Part shown: piece by piece, positions 21,128 through 29,513 of the stretch | Numbering within the stretch: position 1 is the stretch's first letter | How the letters are laid out: the number at the start of each line of letters is the position of its first letter | NCBI GenBank assembly: GCA_003142185.1 | Contig: PLOR01000102.1 | Location: 4,523-68,522, forward strand | DNA: 64,000 nt | Direction of reading: 5' to 3' | DNA from: Bryobacterales bacterium | GTDB taxonomy: Bacteria; Acidobacteriota; Terriglobia; Bryobacterales; Bryobacteraceae | The notes under the pieces: generated by a model | What the model was told of the DNA's origin: nothing | What the model saw: the letters and a program-made list of their open reading frames with translations, nothing else | Databases searched by the model: none | Program-made: the position numbers and the translations under genes

Positions 21128-22077
21128 TCGACCTCCACGGGAGTCTTCAGGGCGGCCGCCGCCAGCGTGATCAGCAGGCCGGCAGCGAATACGGCGTTGC
21201 CGGCACGGTTCGGTCCTCCTACCGCGGGAGTCTCCACAAATGCGTGCCACGCGTACGCCACGGCCGCGCCTCCACTGAGAGCCAGTCTATGGCGCGGGCC
21301 CCAGCCCTCGGCTCGCGACCAAATCCGAATCATGAGAATCACGCTAACATCGAGGACCAGGTAGAGGCAAACCGTCCACCAGCCCCATTGGTTCGGAATG
21401 ATCAAAAACGCTGACCCGGCGATAAGGGCAGTGAGGCCGACGATCGAATATCGCGGCGCCGATCGCTGACCGTGTACGCCGCTTGATTGCGGAAGACGAA
21501 AGGCCAGGACGATCAGTGCCACGATGATTGCCGCCGTCGATGCAAGGTGCGCACGCGAAGCAACGAAGTGCGCAGCATCTTCCCGGATCGTAAATCTCGC
21601 TATGGAGATACATCCGAGCGCGAATAAGATGGCGACCAAGGCGAGACCGGGTCGTCTCAGCCACGGCTGAGCAGCCGACCGCGCCGAAAGTCCTTCCACG
21701 ATCGCGATGGAAACGGGAATACTCCAAACGGCGTGCAGGGTGAGCACGAACACCGTCCACCAGGCGCCAATTCCCAGCGCTGGGATGTACTCGGGTTGCA
21801 GGAGATGCTGATTCAACCCCAGAAAGTTCGGATTGAAAAGGCTCTGCGTGACAAGTCCCTCTTCCAGAACTCCGTACGCAAGGGCGAGGACGACGATACT
21901 CGGCCAGCCGAGCCCGGCGCGCCTTACCGCTTCGCGGATCAGGATAGCGCCTCCCCCATACATCGGCCCGAGAACCACCAGGGTACCGAGCATGGTGATC
22001 GGCAGACTGCCGAGGAGATATTCGGCGATCAGTGGGGCGGCAAAGAATAGTCCGATGGCCGGCAGAACACGTTTCAT
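21124..22077 (-). CDS. Polytopic membrane protein of unknown function
   Basis: 317 residues from ATG 22077 (MKRVLPAIGLFFAAPLIAEY). It has about eight hydrophobic segments, the first at 5-25 and the last near 290-312. A conserved-looking acidic turn YGVLEEGLVTQSLFNPNF follows the third segment; a Glu-Glu pair in such a position recalls CPBP/CAAX-type membrane proteases, but the accompanying histidine motifs are not evident. It overlaps the VOC-SpoIIE gene by 4 bases, so it may supply or sense the signal for that phosphatase. Upstream is the methyltransferase gene, 17 bases away, same strand. Confidence 0.75.
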   Translation of the reverse strand: MKRVLPAIGLFFAAPLIAEYLLGSLPITMLGTLVVLGPMYGGGAILIREAVRRAGLGWPSIVVLALAYGVLEEGLVTQSLFNPNFLGLNQHLLQPEYIPALGIGAWWTVFVLTLHAVWSIPVSIAIVEGLSARSAAQPWLRRPGLALVAILFALGCISIARFTIREDAAHFVASRAHLASTAAIIVALIVLAFRLPQSSGVHGQRSAPRYSIVGLTALIAGSAFLIIPNQWGWWTVCLYLVLDVSVILMIRIWSRAEGWGPRHRLALSGGAAVAYAWHAFVETPAVGGPNRAGNAVFAAGLLITLAAAALKTPVEVE

Positions 22078-22094
22078 TTTCAGGGAGACTCCCC

Positions 22095-22778
22095 TCAAGC
22101 GACTCGGGCGGTCTGCTTGGCGAACCGTACGGCAACTCCGAAGCCGTCGCCGTCGATCCGGCACGCTCCGAAATGACTCTGCTCGGACATGCGGGCGAAA
22201 TCTTCCCGCGTATACGCGCGCTTGAGCAGGACGTGCCGAAACGTCCATTTTGTCATCCACGCGTCGATGTGACCGCGCCCGCTCCGCTTCACAAATGCGT
22301 CGATCGCGGCATCAGGACACCCTTTGCAGAGATCCACGATCAACGCTTCCCCTGTCGGCCGCAGCACGCGATACATTTCGTTCAGGGCCTTGACCGGTTC
22401 TGTAAAGTTCTTGAAGGCGGCGGAGCTATAGACGAAATCGAACGATTCGTCCGCAAACGGCATGGCCGATGCGTTCCCCAGGCGGAAATCGACGTTCACG
22501 CCAGCCGTTCGCGCATTTTCAGCGGCGATCTTTACTAGCGTTCGGCTAATGTCCAGGCCGGTGATCCGGAAGTCGCCGAGCTTCGCCAGTTCGATGCCGA
22601 AAAATCCGGGTCCCGGCGCGACGTCCAACACGCAAGCGCCGGCAGGCAACCGCTCGGCGGCGGACTTCGCCTCGCGGCGAAAATCCTCCATGTCGTTCCG
22701 CCTGGTAGAGGCGTACCAGCGCGCAATCCATCCCTCCATTCCGGTTCCCTTCCAGGGTTTCGGCTGTGCAGTGGGCAT
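22095..22778 (-). CDS. SAM-dependent methyltransferase (class I, UbiE/Methyltransf_11 type)
   Basis: 227 residues from ATG 22778 (GGAG 7-8 bases upstream; the in-frame start at 22811 would sit in the operator region). Motif I is VLDVAPGPGFFGIELAKLG, the acidic residue after strand 2 is in ITGLDISRTLV, and later motifs MPFADESFDFVYSSAAF and MYRVLRPTGEALIVDL are typical of small-molecule methyltransferases. It is divergent from a MarR regulator, which probably controls it, and leads a three-gene minus-strand operon. Substrate unknown. Confidence 0.88.
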   Translation of the reverse strand: MPTAQPKPWKGTGMEGWIARWYASTRRNDMEDFRREAKSAAERLPAGACVLDVAPGPGFFGIELAKLGDFRITGLDISRTLVKIAAENARTAGVNVDFRLGNASAMPFADESFDFVYSSAAFKNFTEPVKALNEMYRVLRPTGEALIVDLCKGCPDAAIDAFVKRSGRGHIDAWMTKWTFRHVLLKRAYTREDFARMSEQSHFGACRIDGDGFGVAVRFAKQTARVA

Positions 22779-22819
22779 GACTTGACTCCTTTCCGAAAGT
22801 TCGGTTAACATCTCAATGT

Positions 22820-22864
22820 TGCAGCTTCTTAATTTTGCAGCTAATTTATCTTAATAATGCAGCT
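22820..22864. promoter_or_regulatory. Triplicate TGCAGCT operator in the MarR/methyltransferase divergent promoter
   Basis: Three direct copies of TGCAGCT lie at 22820-22826, 22836-22842 and 22858-22864 in an AT-rich divergent spacer (steps of 16 and 22 bases). They cover the likely promoters of both genes. A MarR dimer usually binds a palindrome; direct repeats may mean half-sites read by adjacent dimers. Confidence 0.5.
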
Positions 22865-22869
22865 ATCAT

Positions 22870-23394
22870 ATGTCAAGCGGAAAATCGAGAAAAGACCCGA
22901 AGCGGGCTGAACTGCTGCGAAGACTCTCGGACCTCGGAAGGAAGATCAGCACGCAAACGGTCTTCCTACACCAGGCAATCGCGCAGGGCATCGGCCTAAA
23001 CGCTACCGATGCAAAGTGCCTGGACCTGATCGGCTCTGAGCCGGATGGCACGGTTACGGCCGGAAGGCTGTCAGACCTGACCGGCCTGACGACGGGGGCC
23101 ATCACCCACATCCTGGACCGGCTCGAAAAGCGAGGATTTGTGGAACGTGTGCGCGATACCGGGGACCGGCGCCGAGTGTTCGTTCGCGTAGGGGCCAGCA
23201 GCCTGGAGCCATTGCTGCCGAAATACGAAGCCCTTGGGAAGGCGTACATGGCCCTCGCCGGGCAGTACAGCGATGCCGAGCTGTCGCTGATCTGCGGCTA
23301 TATGGATAAGGCGTCGGAGCTAACGGAGCGGCTGATGGGCGATATGATCGCGGCCCGCCGGCCGCCGGAGACTCAGGCAATTGGCAGTTTGTAA
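22870..23394 (+). CDS. MarR-family transcriptional regulator
   Basis: 174 residues. A winged helix is evident: GRLSDLTGLTTGAITHILDR as helix-turn-helix, then LEKRGFVERVRDTGDRRRVF as the wing with the family's DxRxxxV-type ending. Flanking helices form the dimer. It is divergent from the methyltransferase operon with repeats between them, so it probably represses both and responds to a small ligand. Confidence 0.9.
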   Translation: MSSGKSRKDPKRAELLRRLSDLGRKISTQTVFLHQAIAQGIGLNATDAKCLDLIGSEPDGTVTAGRLSDLTGLTTGAITHILDRLEKRGFVERVRDTGDRRRVFVRVGASSLEPLLPKYEALGKAYMALAGQYSDAELSLICGYMDKASELTERLMGDMIAARRPPETQAIGSL

Positions 23395-23396
23395 GC

Positions 23397-23580
23397 TTAG
23401 ACCACCACTACGCTCACCAGTCCAGGACCGTGGACCCCGTGAACCAGGTTCTGCTCGATATCGGCGACGCGGCTCGCGCCGGTGATCAACGCCATCGAGC
23501 TGTGGACTCGGCGGCACGAAGAAAAGCCCGTCGAGACTGGTGAGAATGCGCGCGCGGCACGATGGCGATGTACTCTGGTG
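23397..23580 (-). pseudogene. Relic of a LUD-domain protein (LutC-like), 3' end only
   Basis: The minus strand still encodes the end of a lactate-utilisation (LUD/LutC) protein: ITGASRVADIEQNLVHGVHG, followed by GLVSVVVV and a stop. The preceding family segment EYIAIVPRA ... RILTSLDGLFF survives only in two other frames, so at least two frameshifts have occurred. The 5' two thirds are gone. It is convergent with the MarR gene, only 3 bases from its stop. Confidence 0.65.
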
Positions 23581-23712
23581 GCAGCAGCGAAATCATGTGC
23601 GCCCTTGGGGGTTCGGTTTAGAAGCGATGTCGGGCATACAGGGCGAGACACGGATGAGCTAATCCAGGATGCCGCTCCGTTCAGGGGCGCTATCAGTGCC
23701 TTGCCTACCGCA

Positions 23713-23738
23713 AGCTACCGATATGAGGTGATATCGCT
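23713..23738 (+). repeat. Dispersed intergenic repeat, copy C
   Basis: Reads AGCTACCGATATGAGG then TGATATCGCT. With copies A, D and E it defines the family core. Confidence 0.55.
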
Positions 23739-24069
23739 CGCCTTCAACCTCAGCCCAGGACGGGATCAACACCGTTCAGCGTCCGACAAGACGTTGAAGA
23801 GTTCGAGTCCGACCTGGGGAGCCAGATATAGTTCTCGAAGCTCGCGCTATCTGATTGATTTCATCGCGTGCCTTCGAAGGCTTCCCTCGAATCTTACCGA
23901 TGGAACTGCTACCCCAGCATGGACTCGAACCAGCATGGACCCAATCGCTTGAGCCCGTACCTGCCGATGACGCGATGCTCGCTTAAGACGATGGCCCTCT
24001 GGATTCCGCAAAAGCAGGGCGTGAGCGCATCATGGGTTGCTTCAACGACAACTGTCTCACTCCGTTTGG

Positions 24070-24098
24070 TTATCGGGCAACTTCCGAGTGCCCGATAA
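24070..24098. repeat. 10-bp perfect inverted repeat
   Basis: TTATCGGGCA (24070-24079) and TGCCCGATAA (24089-24098) with a 9-base loop containing CTTCCGAG. The ends resemble the CCGATA core of the dispersed family, so this could be two family half-copies in opposite orientation. No T-tract follows. Confidence 0.5.
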
Positions 24099-24166
24099 TC
24101 AGTCCGCTATCCGGCGAAAACCACACCAGTTGAGGTGGCCCTTGGATTGGCGCACGCTTGAAATAG

Positions 24167-24358
24167 CTACTCGCCAGGAAACTTGCGGCCGCCGAACAGC
24201 ACTCCGAAGCCGACGCCGAAGCATAGGCCCGAGGCCATGAGTCGCACGATGTCAGACCCGTGGAGCCCTTCGATGCGCGGGTTGCTTAAGCTGTTCAAGA
24301 GTGTGAACAGTCCGAACAGCAACAAAAACAGAACCAGGAACACTCTCTGTTTGCGCAC
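24167..24358 (-). CDS. Small two-helix membrane protein
   Basis: 63 residues from GTG 24358 with AGAGGA just upstream. Two hydrophobic helices (VFLVLFLLLFGLFTLLNSL and LMASGLCFGVGFGVLFG) flank a short polar loop. A protein of the same design is encoded at 29251-29427. Function unknown. Confidence 0.5.
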   Translation of the reverse strand: MRKQRVFLVLFLLLFGLFTLLNSLSNPRIEGLHGSDIVRLMASGLCFGVGFGVLFGGRKFPGE

Positions 24359-24462
24359 GAATCCTCTTTTGCCTCCACTCTTAGAACGAAAGCATATCAC
24401 GGAACAAGGCAGGCTCCAAACCAACTTGGCGAAATCATCAATAGCAACAGCTTCTCATAGCT

Positions 24463-24654
24463 CCCGAGTGACGGCCCGTCCGGAACTTATCCTGGGTTCC
24501 GTTGGCGAGTTCGAGACGTGTCCAGACTGGGTGCCCACCATGGACCACGGGTCTGTGATCGCGCGGATCGCTCTGAGAACAATGGACGTCCACGGGTTCG
24601 ATCACAGGGCCAACTGGACGGCAGAGGTTCGAAACGTGTCCAGACTGGGGAGCC
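24463..24654 (+). repeat. Left copy of a ~190-bp repeat block flanking the beta-helix gene
   Basis: This block aligns with 27281-27468. The best conserved part is a 39-base stretch (24506-24544, starting CGAGTTCGAGACGTG) that matches 27321-27359 at 38 of 39 bases. A second conserved patch AACGTGTCCAGACTGGGGAG (24633-24652) matches 27447-27466 with two differences. The two patches are about 120 bases apart in both copies. Both copies lie in the same orientation on either side of 24707-27178. Confidence 0.75.
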
Positions 24655-24706
24655 AACCCAACCTGGTTGGGTGTCATGTCTTTGTCGTCCCCACCACCCC
24701 AAAGAG

Positions 24707-27178
24707 CTAGCGAACAGAAATAGTTACTGGATTCGAGGCGGCAGTTCCGATCGAAACTATGACCGGAACGCCGTCCCCGGCGGCTACTCCCTGCGGTACC
24801 TGCGCGTTCACCTGGTAGAGTCCGACATAGCCGGGAGCCAGTCCTGCGAAAATCACCGGAGCCGCCACGCCGCCAATCGTCACCGTCGCGTTACGAATCA
24901 GGTAGGAAAGGGGAGTTACCAAGGCTACGGCTCCAGTCTGTGGTGTGTTCGTCACCGCACCCAGCCCGGTCGAGTAAATCTCCAGGTAGTCGCCGGCATG
25001 GGCGGGCGAGTTGGCATCCACTACGATTCCGGCGAGATTCAAGATCGCCCCTTGCCCGCCCTGCGGCGCGCCCAGGGAGAAAATGCCGGGGTCGGTCAGC
25101 CCCACCGGGACAGGCTGTGGCAGGCTGGCGATCGAATTAGCCGTAGCGGTGACCCATGAGCTCGACTCGCCTTGCAACTCCCAGGGCACTTGCAAATTCA
25201 GTTGCGACGATGAGCCATAAAGGATGGGGGCGGAAATGCCGTCAAACTGCACCGTTGCCCCGCTCAGGTTGAGGCCAAACAAGCTGACCAGGGAGCCGGG
25301 AGCCAGCGCGCGTTGCTGAAACGTGGCGGCGTTGACCACGCCCGCTGCCGCGAACTGAGGCCAATCAGCGGGGCTGGTGACTTGTGAAATCGATAGCGTA
25401 TTGCCCGAGCCGCCGCTGCCCAGGTAGGGGAAAATGGACGCAACACCGACCACTCCCGCCACCAGATTGTCGACCACGAGCAACTGCCGCACCTGGTTTC
25501 CGCTCGCGTCATCCACTCCGGCCACCACGTTGATCCCCTTGATTCCGGCGACGGCCTTGGGGGACTGGTCCACCTGGTTGCAAAAGATCTGCGCACCAGA
25601 CACGACGTTATTGTCGGCGGAGAAGGCCGCGGCGCCAGCGAGGACTGTTCCGTCTCCATATCCTCCGACAATGTCGATCCCGATCAACGGCGTGTCCACA
25701 TCGTTATTTGCGACCGACATTCCGTTGATGCGATTTCCCTGCGCCCGCCATGCCGTCCACGCCATGATCCCCCCAATGCCGAGCTCGTCTCCAAGGATAG
25801 GGTCAAGGGAGATAGACGCCGTCCGGACGGTGTTCGCCTGGACAAGCACGTTGGAGAGCGAGTCCCCGGTGGCGAGCGCGGCTCCAGAGCTGGCGGTCTC
25901 CAGTTGTATTCCGACATGGGCCACGTCCGTCAACGTATTGCCAAGTATGGAGAGATTGGAGATCGCGTCGTTCATCGACCCTCCCGATGCCGCGTAAACC
26001 AGGATTCCAATGAAAGGGGCTTCGACGGTGTTTGCCAGGATTCCGATGTTCCTGGCGATGTTGTTCTCATCGGGAACCTGGCCGAAGTAGTTAGTATCTC
26101 CGACCGACACTATCAGGCCCCAGCCGCTCGCCGTGCCCGTGGTGGTTATCCGGTTGCCGATCATCTGCAAACCGTCCGCCAAGGACGACGATCCGTCGAG
26201 CGCGTAACTAATCCCAAATGAAGGAAGAGCGGCTGAAATGGTGTTGTTGGCGACCAAGGTATCGACCGTCTGGCTCTGGTAGGTCGACGCAGCCGTGTCG
26301 CCGACTACTAAACCAATGCCTCCCGCGTTTGGACTCGGAAGCACAATCGTGTTGTTGGCGATGGCGGTGTGCTGCAACGTGTCGCCGCCGTTGAGTTGAA
26401 CCTCGATCGCCAACTGCGGGCCGGAGACGTTGCCGGTGATGGTGTTGCCGGTAATCAGCACATGGTCCCAGGTGTTCCCCGTGGGGGATGTGCTGGTGCC
26501 GCCGCAGTTCGGGCAAAAGAAGATTCCGGTATTCTGGACGTTTGTCATCACCAGGTTGCTGATCGTGATGTTGGAGAAAGTCGTCCCGGGGACCGAGGGT
26601 AGCCCCAAGCTCGCAGGACTCCGGACCACCACACAGTTCCCGCAGCCCTCGATAGCAAATCCGTTGATGGTGTTGCCCCCGGAAGCAATAAAAATACTGG
26701 TCGTTCCCGACAGGCTGGTGAGCGTGATATCGGGCTGTCCATCGCCATCGATGTCACCGTTGATCGTGACGTTGCCCCCGGATAAGAAGGACAACCCCTT
26801 CATGTTGGGGCCGGAATCGAGGACGATCATGGAGCCCTTCAGCGCAGGGGCGAACTGGATGTTCCAGGTGCCAGGGTCATTGTTCGTGGCGATGACCGCT
26901 TCCTGGAGAGAAATTCCGTCCGGGCCAGGATTGGCCACCAGCGCCGCCACCGAGGACGTGTCGCCATTAATCAGCATCGAGGTATTCGTGACCGTGATCA
27001 CCGTGCCACGATTGAGAACCACAGCGGGAATGGTCACCGCGGGAGGCGTATAGCTCGCCGCGCCGACTCCTCCACAATAGGCTGGCAGAGTGTCCGCGAG
27101 TGCGGGGTGGGCTCCGATCACCAATAAGCAGCAGAGCGCAACCATCGAGTGTCGCATTTTCGATATCCTTCGAGCCAC
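24707..27178 (-). CDS. Secreted right-handed beta-helix protein with TIGR03437 C-terminal domain
   Basis: 823 residues. A signal peptide (MVALCCLLVIGAHPALAD, about 11-29) precedes a right-handed parallel beta-helix (about 90-590) of repeated N-rich coils such as GNVTINGDIDGDGQPDITL and NTITGNVSGPQLAIEVQLNG. The last 220 residues (NAATFQQRALAPGSLVSLFG ... GDYLEIYSTGLGAVTN ... GLYQVNAQVPQG) are the TIGR03437 module typical of Solibacter. Beta-helix proteins of this kind bind or cleave polysaccharides; I see no defined catalytic triad. A paralog without the TIGR03437 end is at 33334-35244. Direct repeats flank the gene. Confidence 0.88.
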   Translation of the reverse strand: MARRISKMRHSMVALCCLLVIGAHPALADTLPAYCGGVGAASYTPPAVTIPAVVLNRGTVITVTNTSMLINGDTSSVAALVANPGPDGISLQEAVIATNNDPGTWNIQFAPALKGSMIVLDSGPNMKGLSFLSGGNVTINGDIDGDGQPDITLTSLSGTTSIFIASGGNTINGFAIEGCGNCVVVRSPASLGLPSVPGTTFSNITISNLVMTNVQNTGIFFCPNCGGTSTSPTGNTWDHVLITGNTITGNVSGPQLAIEVQLNGGDTLQHTAIANNTIVLPSPNAGGIGLVVGDTAASTYQSQTVDTLVANNTISAALPSFGISYALDGSSSLADGLQMIGNRITTTGTASGWGLIVSVGDTNYFGQVPDENNIARNIGILANTVEAPFIGILVYAASGGSMNDAISNLSILGNTLTDVAHVGIQLETASSGAALATGDSLSNVLVQANTVRTASISLDPILGDELGIGGIMAWTAWRAQGNRINGMSVANNDVDTPLIGIDIVGGYGDGTVLAGAAAFSADNNVVSGAQIFCNQVDQSPKAVAGIKGINVVAGVDDASGNQVRQLLVVDNLVAGVVGVASIFPYLGSGGSGNTLSISQVTSPADWPQFAAAGVVNAATFQQRALAPGSLVSLFGLNLSGATVQFDGISAPILYGSSSQLNLQVPWELQGESSSWVTATANSIASLPQPVPVGLTDPGIFSLGAPQGGQGAILNLAGIVVDANSPAHAGDYLEIYSTGLGAVTNTPQTGAVALVTPLSYLIRNATVTIGGVAAPVIFAGLAPGYVGLYQVNAQVPQGVAAGDGVPVIVSIGTAASNPVTISVR

Positions 27179-27280
27179 GGCGGGTTGTCGCCGGAATCCC
27201 CGTTTGCCCCCGTGACTAGTTTACTCCCAGTCGTCCACGTTCGTTGCTGTTATATCGCTTTCCGCCAGCGGTCACCTCCC

Positions 27281-27468
27281 GAGTGGCGGCGCATCCGGAA
27301 ACTATCCCGGCCTCCCTTCCGAGTTCGAGACGTGTCCAGACTGGGTGCCCAGCATGGATGACATGTTGCTGTGTACGCATAAATGGAATCTGTTCACTTG
27401 ACTGGCGCAGTTCGAGCGGACCGCGTCTTAGACTGCAAAAGTGCGGAACGTGTCCAGTGTGGGGAGCC
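27281..27468 (+). repeat. Right copy of the ~190-bp repeat block flanking the beta-helix gene
   Basis: Direct repeat of 24463-24654; see that entry for the matching patches. It lies 103 bases upstream of the beta-helix start, so it may carry its promoter region as well as mark a past duplication or insertion boundary. Confidence 0.75.
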
Positions 27469-27640
27469 CTCTAAAGGCCGTTCTCTAATTCGGCATTTTG
27501 CGGGCGACCCCAGTTGGTTGCTCGAACTCGCCTCTCCGTGCCTGTTTGGTTCGAACGCCATTCCGATTCTTCAACTTGACGGTTCGAACGCATGTGCGAA
27601 CCCAGTGCAGCCTCGGGCAGCCGGCCAACCCGGCAGAATT

Positions 27641-27664
27641 GACTACCGATAATTCCAATTAACG
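27641..27664 (+). repeat. Dispersed intergenic repeat, copy H
   Basis: Reads GACTACCGATAATTCC then AATTAACG, a diverged member closest to copy B. Confidence 0.4.
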
Positions 27665-27959
27665 TTGAGCTGATGGTCGATGAAACACGCTCCACTTAAA
27701 GGACCCAAATAGTAAAGGACCACTCAGTAGTTAGATTCGCGGCGTTCCCTGACAGCGTGAACGCTGCGTGTGTCACGGCGCACCCCGGTGATTCGGACGC
27801 GGTAATCGGCGACGCAGACGCCTCTCGTCGTCCTGGCCTTTCACGGGAATCCCCGGGGGACGGCGCCCACTCCGTCCCATTCCATCGCGAGCGGATAACA
27901 GGTTCGAGGTTCGTGGTAAACTGCCGACTGGTCCGAAGTGGAGGCTCTAGGCAGAAACC

Positions 27960-28604
27960 ATGCCGATGAATGGACAACAAGCGCTCGCCAGCCTGATGGC
28001 TCACCCTAGAACGTTTTTGAGGCGGTATCCCCTTCGAATTGCCGGCGCCAACCTTCCTTCCGGCGTTCTGCCGTTTTGGATCTGGTACTGGCAGGCTTCC
28101 GCGCGGCCGGGCAAGGTGCTCCGTACCCTGCGCATGCATGCGACGGACTCATTCCGGATGGCGTCCCAAGCGGTGCTGGCGGGCGCAAACTCGCACAATT
28201 TCAACGCGCATTCGATATTCATGGCACAGAGCAATGTTCCCATCGTGCTCCACCGAATCGCCGCCGGCGCCGCACCGAACATCCTCATCACGGGCGCTCT
28301 GTCGGGGTGCAGTTTCATCGTGAACGCCGGCCCCAATCCCGGTGATATTGACTGCGCCCACCTCCAGCCCAACGGCGAATCAGGGCATGCGCTGCATGCG
28401 CGCCTCAAGCCTCTCTATAACCAGGTCTATGGCCTTGAGAGATACGACCACACCACACCTACGCCCGGCGGCCCCAGACGGGACCGCAACGTGACGATTA
28501 TTGGAGTGCGGGTCAGTGGCCGGTGGAAGATCTACGCCCAAAAGCTGGATCTACAGAACCAGTATGCCATCCGCAGCGTCCATCGAATCTATCCTCCGGA
28601 GTAA
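27960..28604 (+). CDS. Protein with LSGC motif, candidate deamidase-toxin fold
   Basis: 214 residues. The centre reads ILITGALSGCSFIV followed by DIDCAHLQP. This gives T111, L114-S115-G116-C117 and H134. In Burkholderia lethal factor 1 and the CNF1 catalytic domain an LSGC motif supplies the nucleophilic cysteine, with a threonine six residues before it and a histidine 12-15 residues after; here the histidine is 17 after. BLF1 is 211 residues, nearly the same length. Those enzymes deamidate a glutamine in a host protein. No signal peptide is visible. The rest (RNVTIIGVRVSGRWKIYAQK) is unfamiliar. The assignment rests on the motif and size only. Confidence 0.5.
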   Translation: MPMNGQQALASLMAHPRTFLRRYPLRIAGANLPSGVLPFWIWYWQASARPGKVLRTLRMHATDSFRMASQAVLAGANSHNFNAHSIFMAQSNVPIVLHRIAAGAAPNILITGALSGCSFIVNAGPNPGDIDCAHLQPNGESGHALHARLKPLYNQVYGLERYDHTTPTPGGPRRDRNVTIIGVRVSGRWKIYAQKLDLQNQYAIRSVHRIYPPE

Positions 28605-28854
28605 GTTTCGCGGAGACCTGCTTGTGGATCTCTTGCACCCGGCGGCCCGCCTCGCGCTGGTTCGCGTCGTTGGCCTCCTGCGTGAGAAAGCGGAATCCCA
28701 GCTCGTCCAATCGCTCGATGAGAACTTCCAGGTTGTGCCGGGCCCGGCGCATGGTTTCGGCGGCCACCGCCGCCGCGTCGGCGTAGTGGCGTTTCTGACG
28801 GATGGCTTCGCCAAGAGTAACCAGCTCTTTCCACACCGCAACATGCTCGCCCAC
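28603..28854 (-). pseudogene. N-terminal fragment of a helical protein fused to a hydrolase relic
   Basis: The frame open at 28854 encodes an amphipathic helical stretch (EHVAVWKELVTLGEAIRQKR, AETMRRARHNLEVLIERLDE, LGFRFLTQEANDANQ). This looks like the start of a larger protein of the type found before SMI1/KNR4-like domains, but the downstream part is absent and the frame then runs into unrelated sequence. It meets the CocE relic at about 28850 out of frame, so the region is a junction of broken genes. Confidence 0.45.
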
Positions 28855-29276
28855 GGGCCCATCACCAGGTAATTGTGATCGGCTTGTCCTTTGTCGTAGG
28901 CATCGGTGACGTGGTCGACCTGGGTCTGGTTGAGAGGGCCGCGCACCGGGCGCGTCACCACATAGTCTCCCTCCGACTTGTACTTGCCGCGAACGTCCTG
29001 GAACACACGGATGTAGCCATCGGCGACGAACATCTCGTCGGCCTCCGGCAGCGCTGCCAGCATGTGCGTGCTGTTGTTTCGGGCGGTGCGTTTGGTGGCG
29101 TCATAGGGCGTTCTGGTGTGCAGAATCGGCGCGTTGCGCGCTAACTTGGGCACAACAATCACGGTGAACAGCTTCACGCCGTCGCGCATTGGGATCATCA
29201 CCTCACGCCGGACGTAGTCATAGTCCGATATGTACGAGCCCATGCCCAGCATGTTGACCTCGAGAGGATCTCGCAT
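28850..29276 (-). pseudogene. Internally deleted CocE/NonD-family hydrolase
   Basis: The start is that of an X-Pro dipeptidyl-peptidase/cocaine-esterase-like hydrolase (YVRREVMIPMRDGVKLFTVI, PILHTRTPYDATKRTA, GYIRVFQDVRGKYKSEGDYV, GPLNQTQVDHVTDAYD). It then jumps in frame to a far downstream segment (ADHNYLVMGPWA). The removed stretch carries the catalytic serine (GxSYxG), so the product cannot be active. The 3' end runs into another gene fragment. Confidence 0.7.
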
Positions 29277-29427
29277 CGCTCTTGCGGTGTTTTCCGTGCT
29301 CTTTGGTGTCTTCCAGATTGCCTACGCGAATGCCAGCGGGCATCATACTGCGTACATCGTGCGAGGTCTGTTCTGGCTGGCGTTCGGTGTCTTTTGGGGC
29401 TTCCGCGAAAGAAAAGCCCGGCGTTAG
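29251..29427 (+). CDS. Small two-helix membrane protein
   Basis: About 58 residues from ATG 29251. Two hydrophobic segments (IALAVFSVLFGVFQIAYA and IVRGLFWLAFGVFWGF) and a basic tail (RERKARR). The design is like 24167-24358. Its start overlaps the antisense hydrolase relic, so it may itself be a displaced fragment. Confidence 0.4.
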   Translation: MLTSRGSRIALAVFSVLFGVFQIAYANASGHHTAYIVRGLFWLAFGVFWGFRERKARR

Positions 29428-29513
29428 CCCGCTGCCGGCATGGCGCAGATACGGCAGGAGCGTGCGAAGAAGCCGCTTCCGGTGATATGATGCGCATCAT
29501 GAACGGAGGGGGC

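Larger units (their letters stand above)
23581..24166. other. Spacer with repeat and hairpin, no intact gene
   Basis: 586 bases between the lutC relic and a small membrane gene. It contains dispersed repeat C (23713-23738), a close direct repeat CCAGCATGGAC near 23913-23940, and the hairpin at 24070-24098. No ORF looks coding. Confidence 0.55.
27179..27959. other. Long spacer with repeat blocks, no gene
   Basis: 781 bases upstream of the beta-helix gene contain the right repeat block (27281-27468) and dispersed repeat H (27641-27664). ORFs across it are short, lack ribosome sites and have no recognisable domain. Confidence 0.6.

Noticed and set aside
24518-25159. 213-codon plus-strand ORF
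   Set aside because: It spans the repeat block and the antisense of TIGR03437; no ribosome site or domain.
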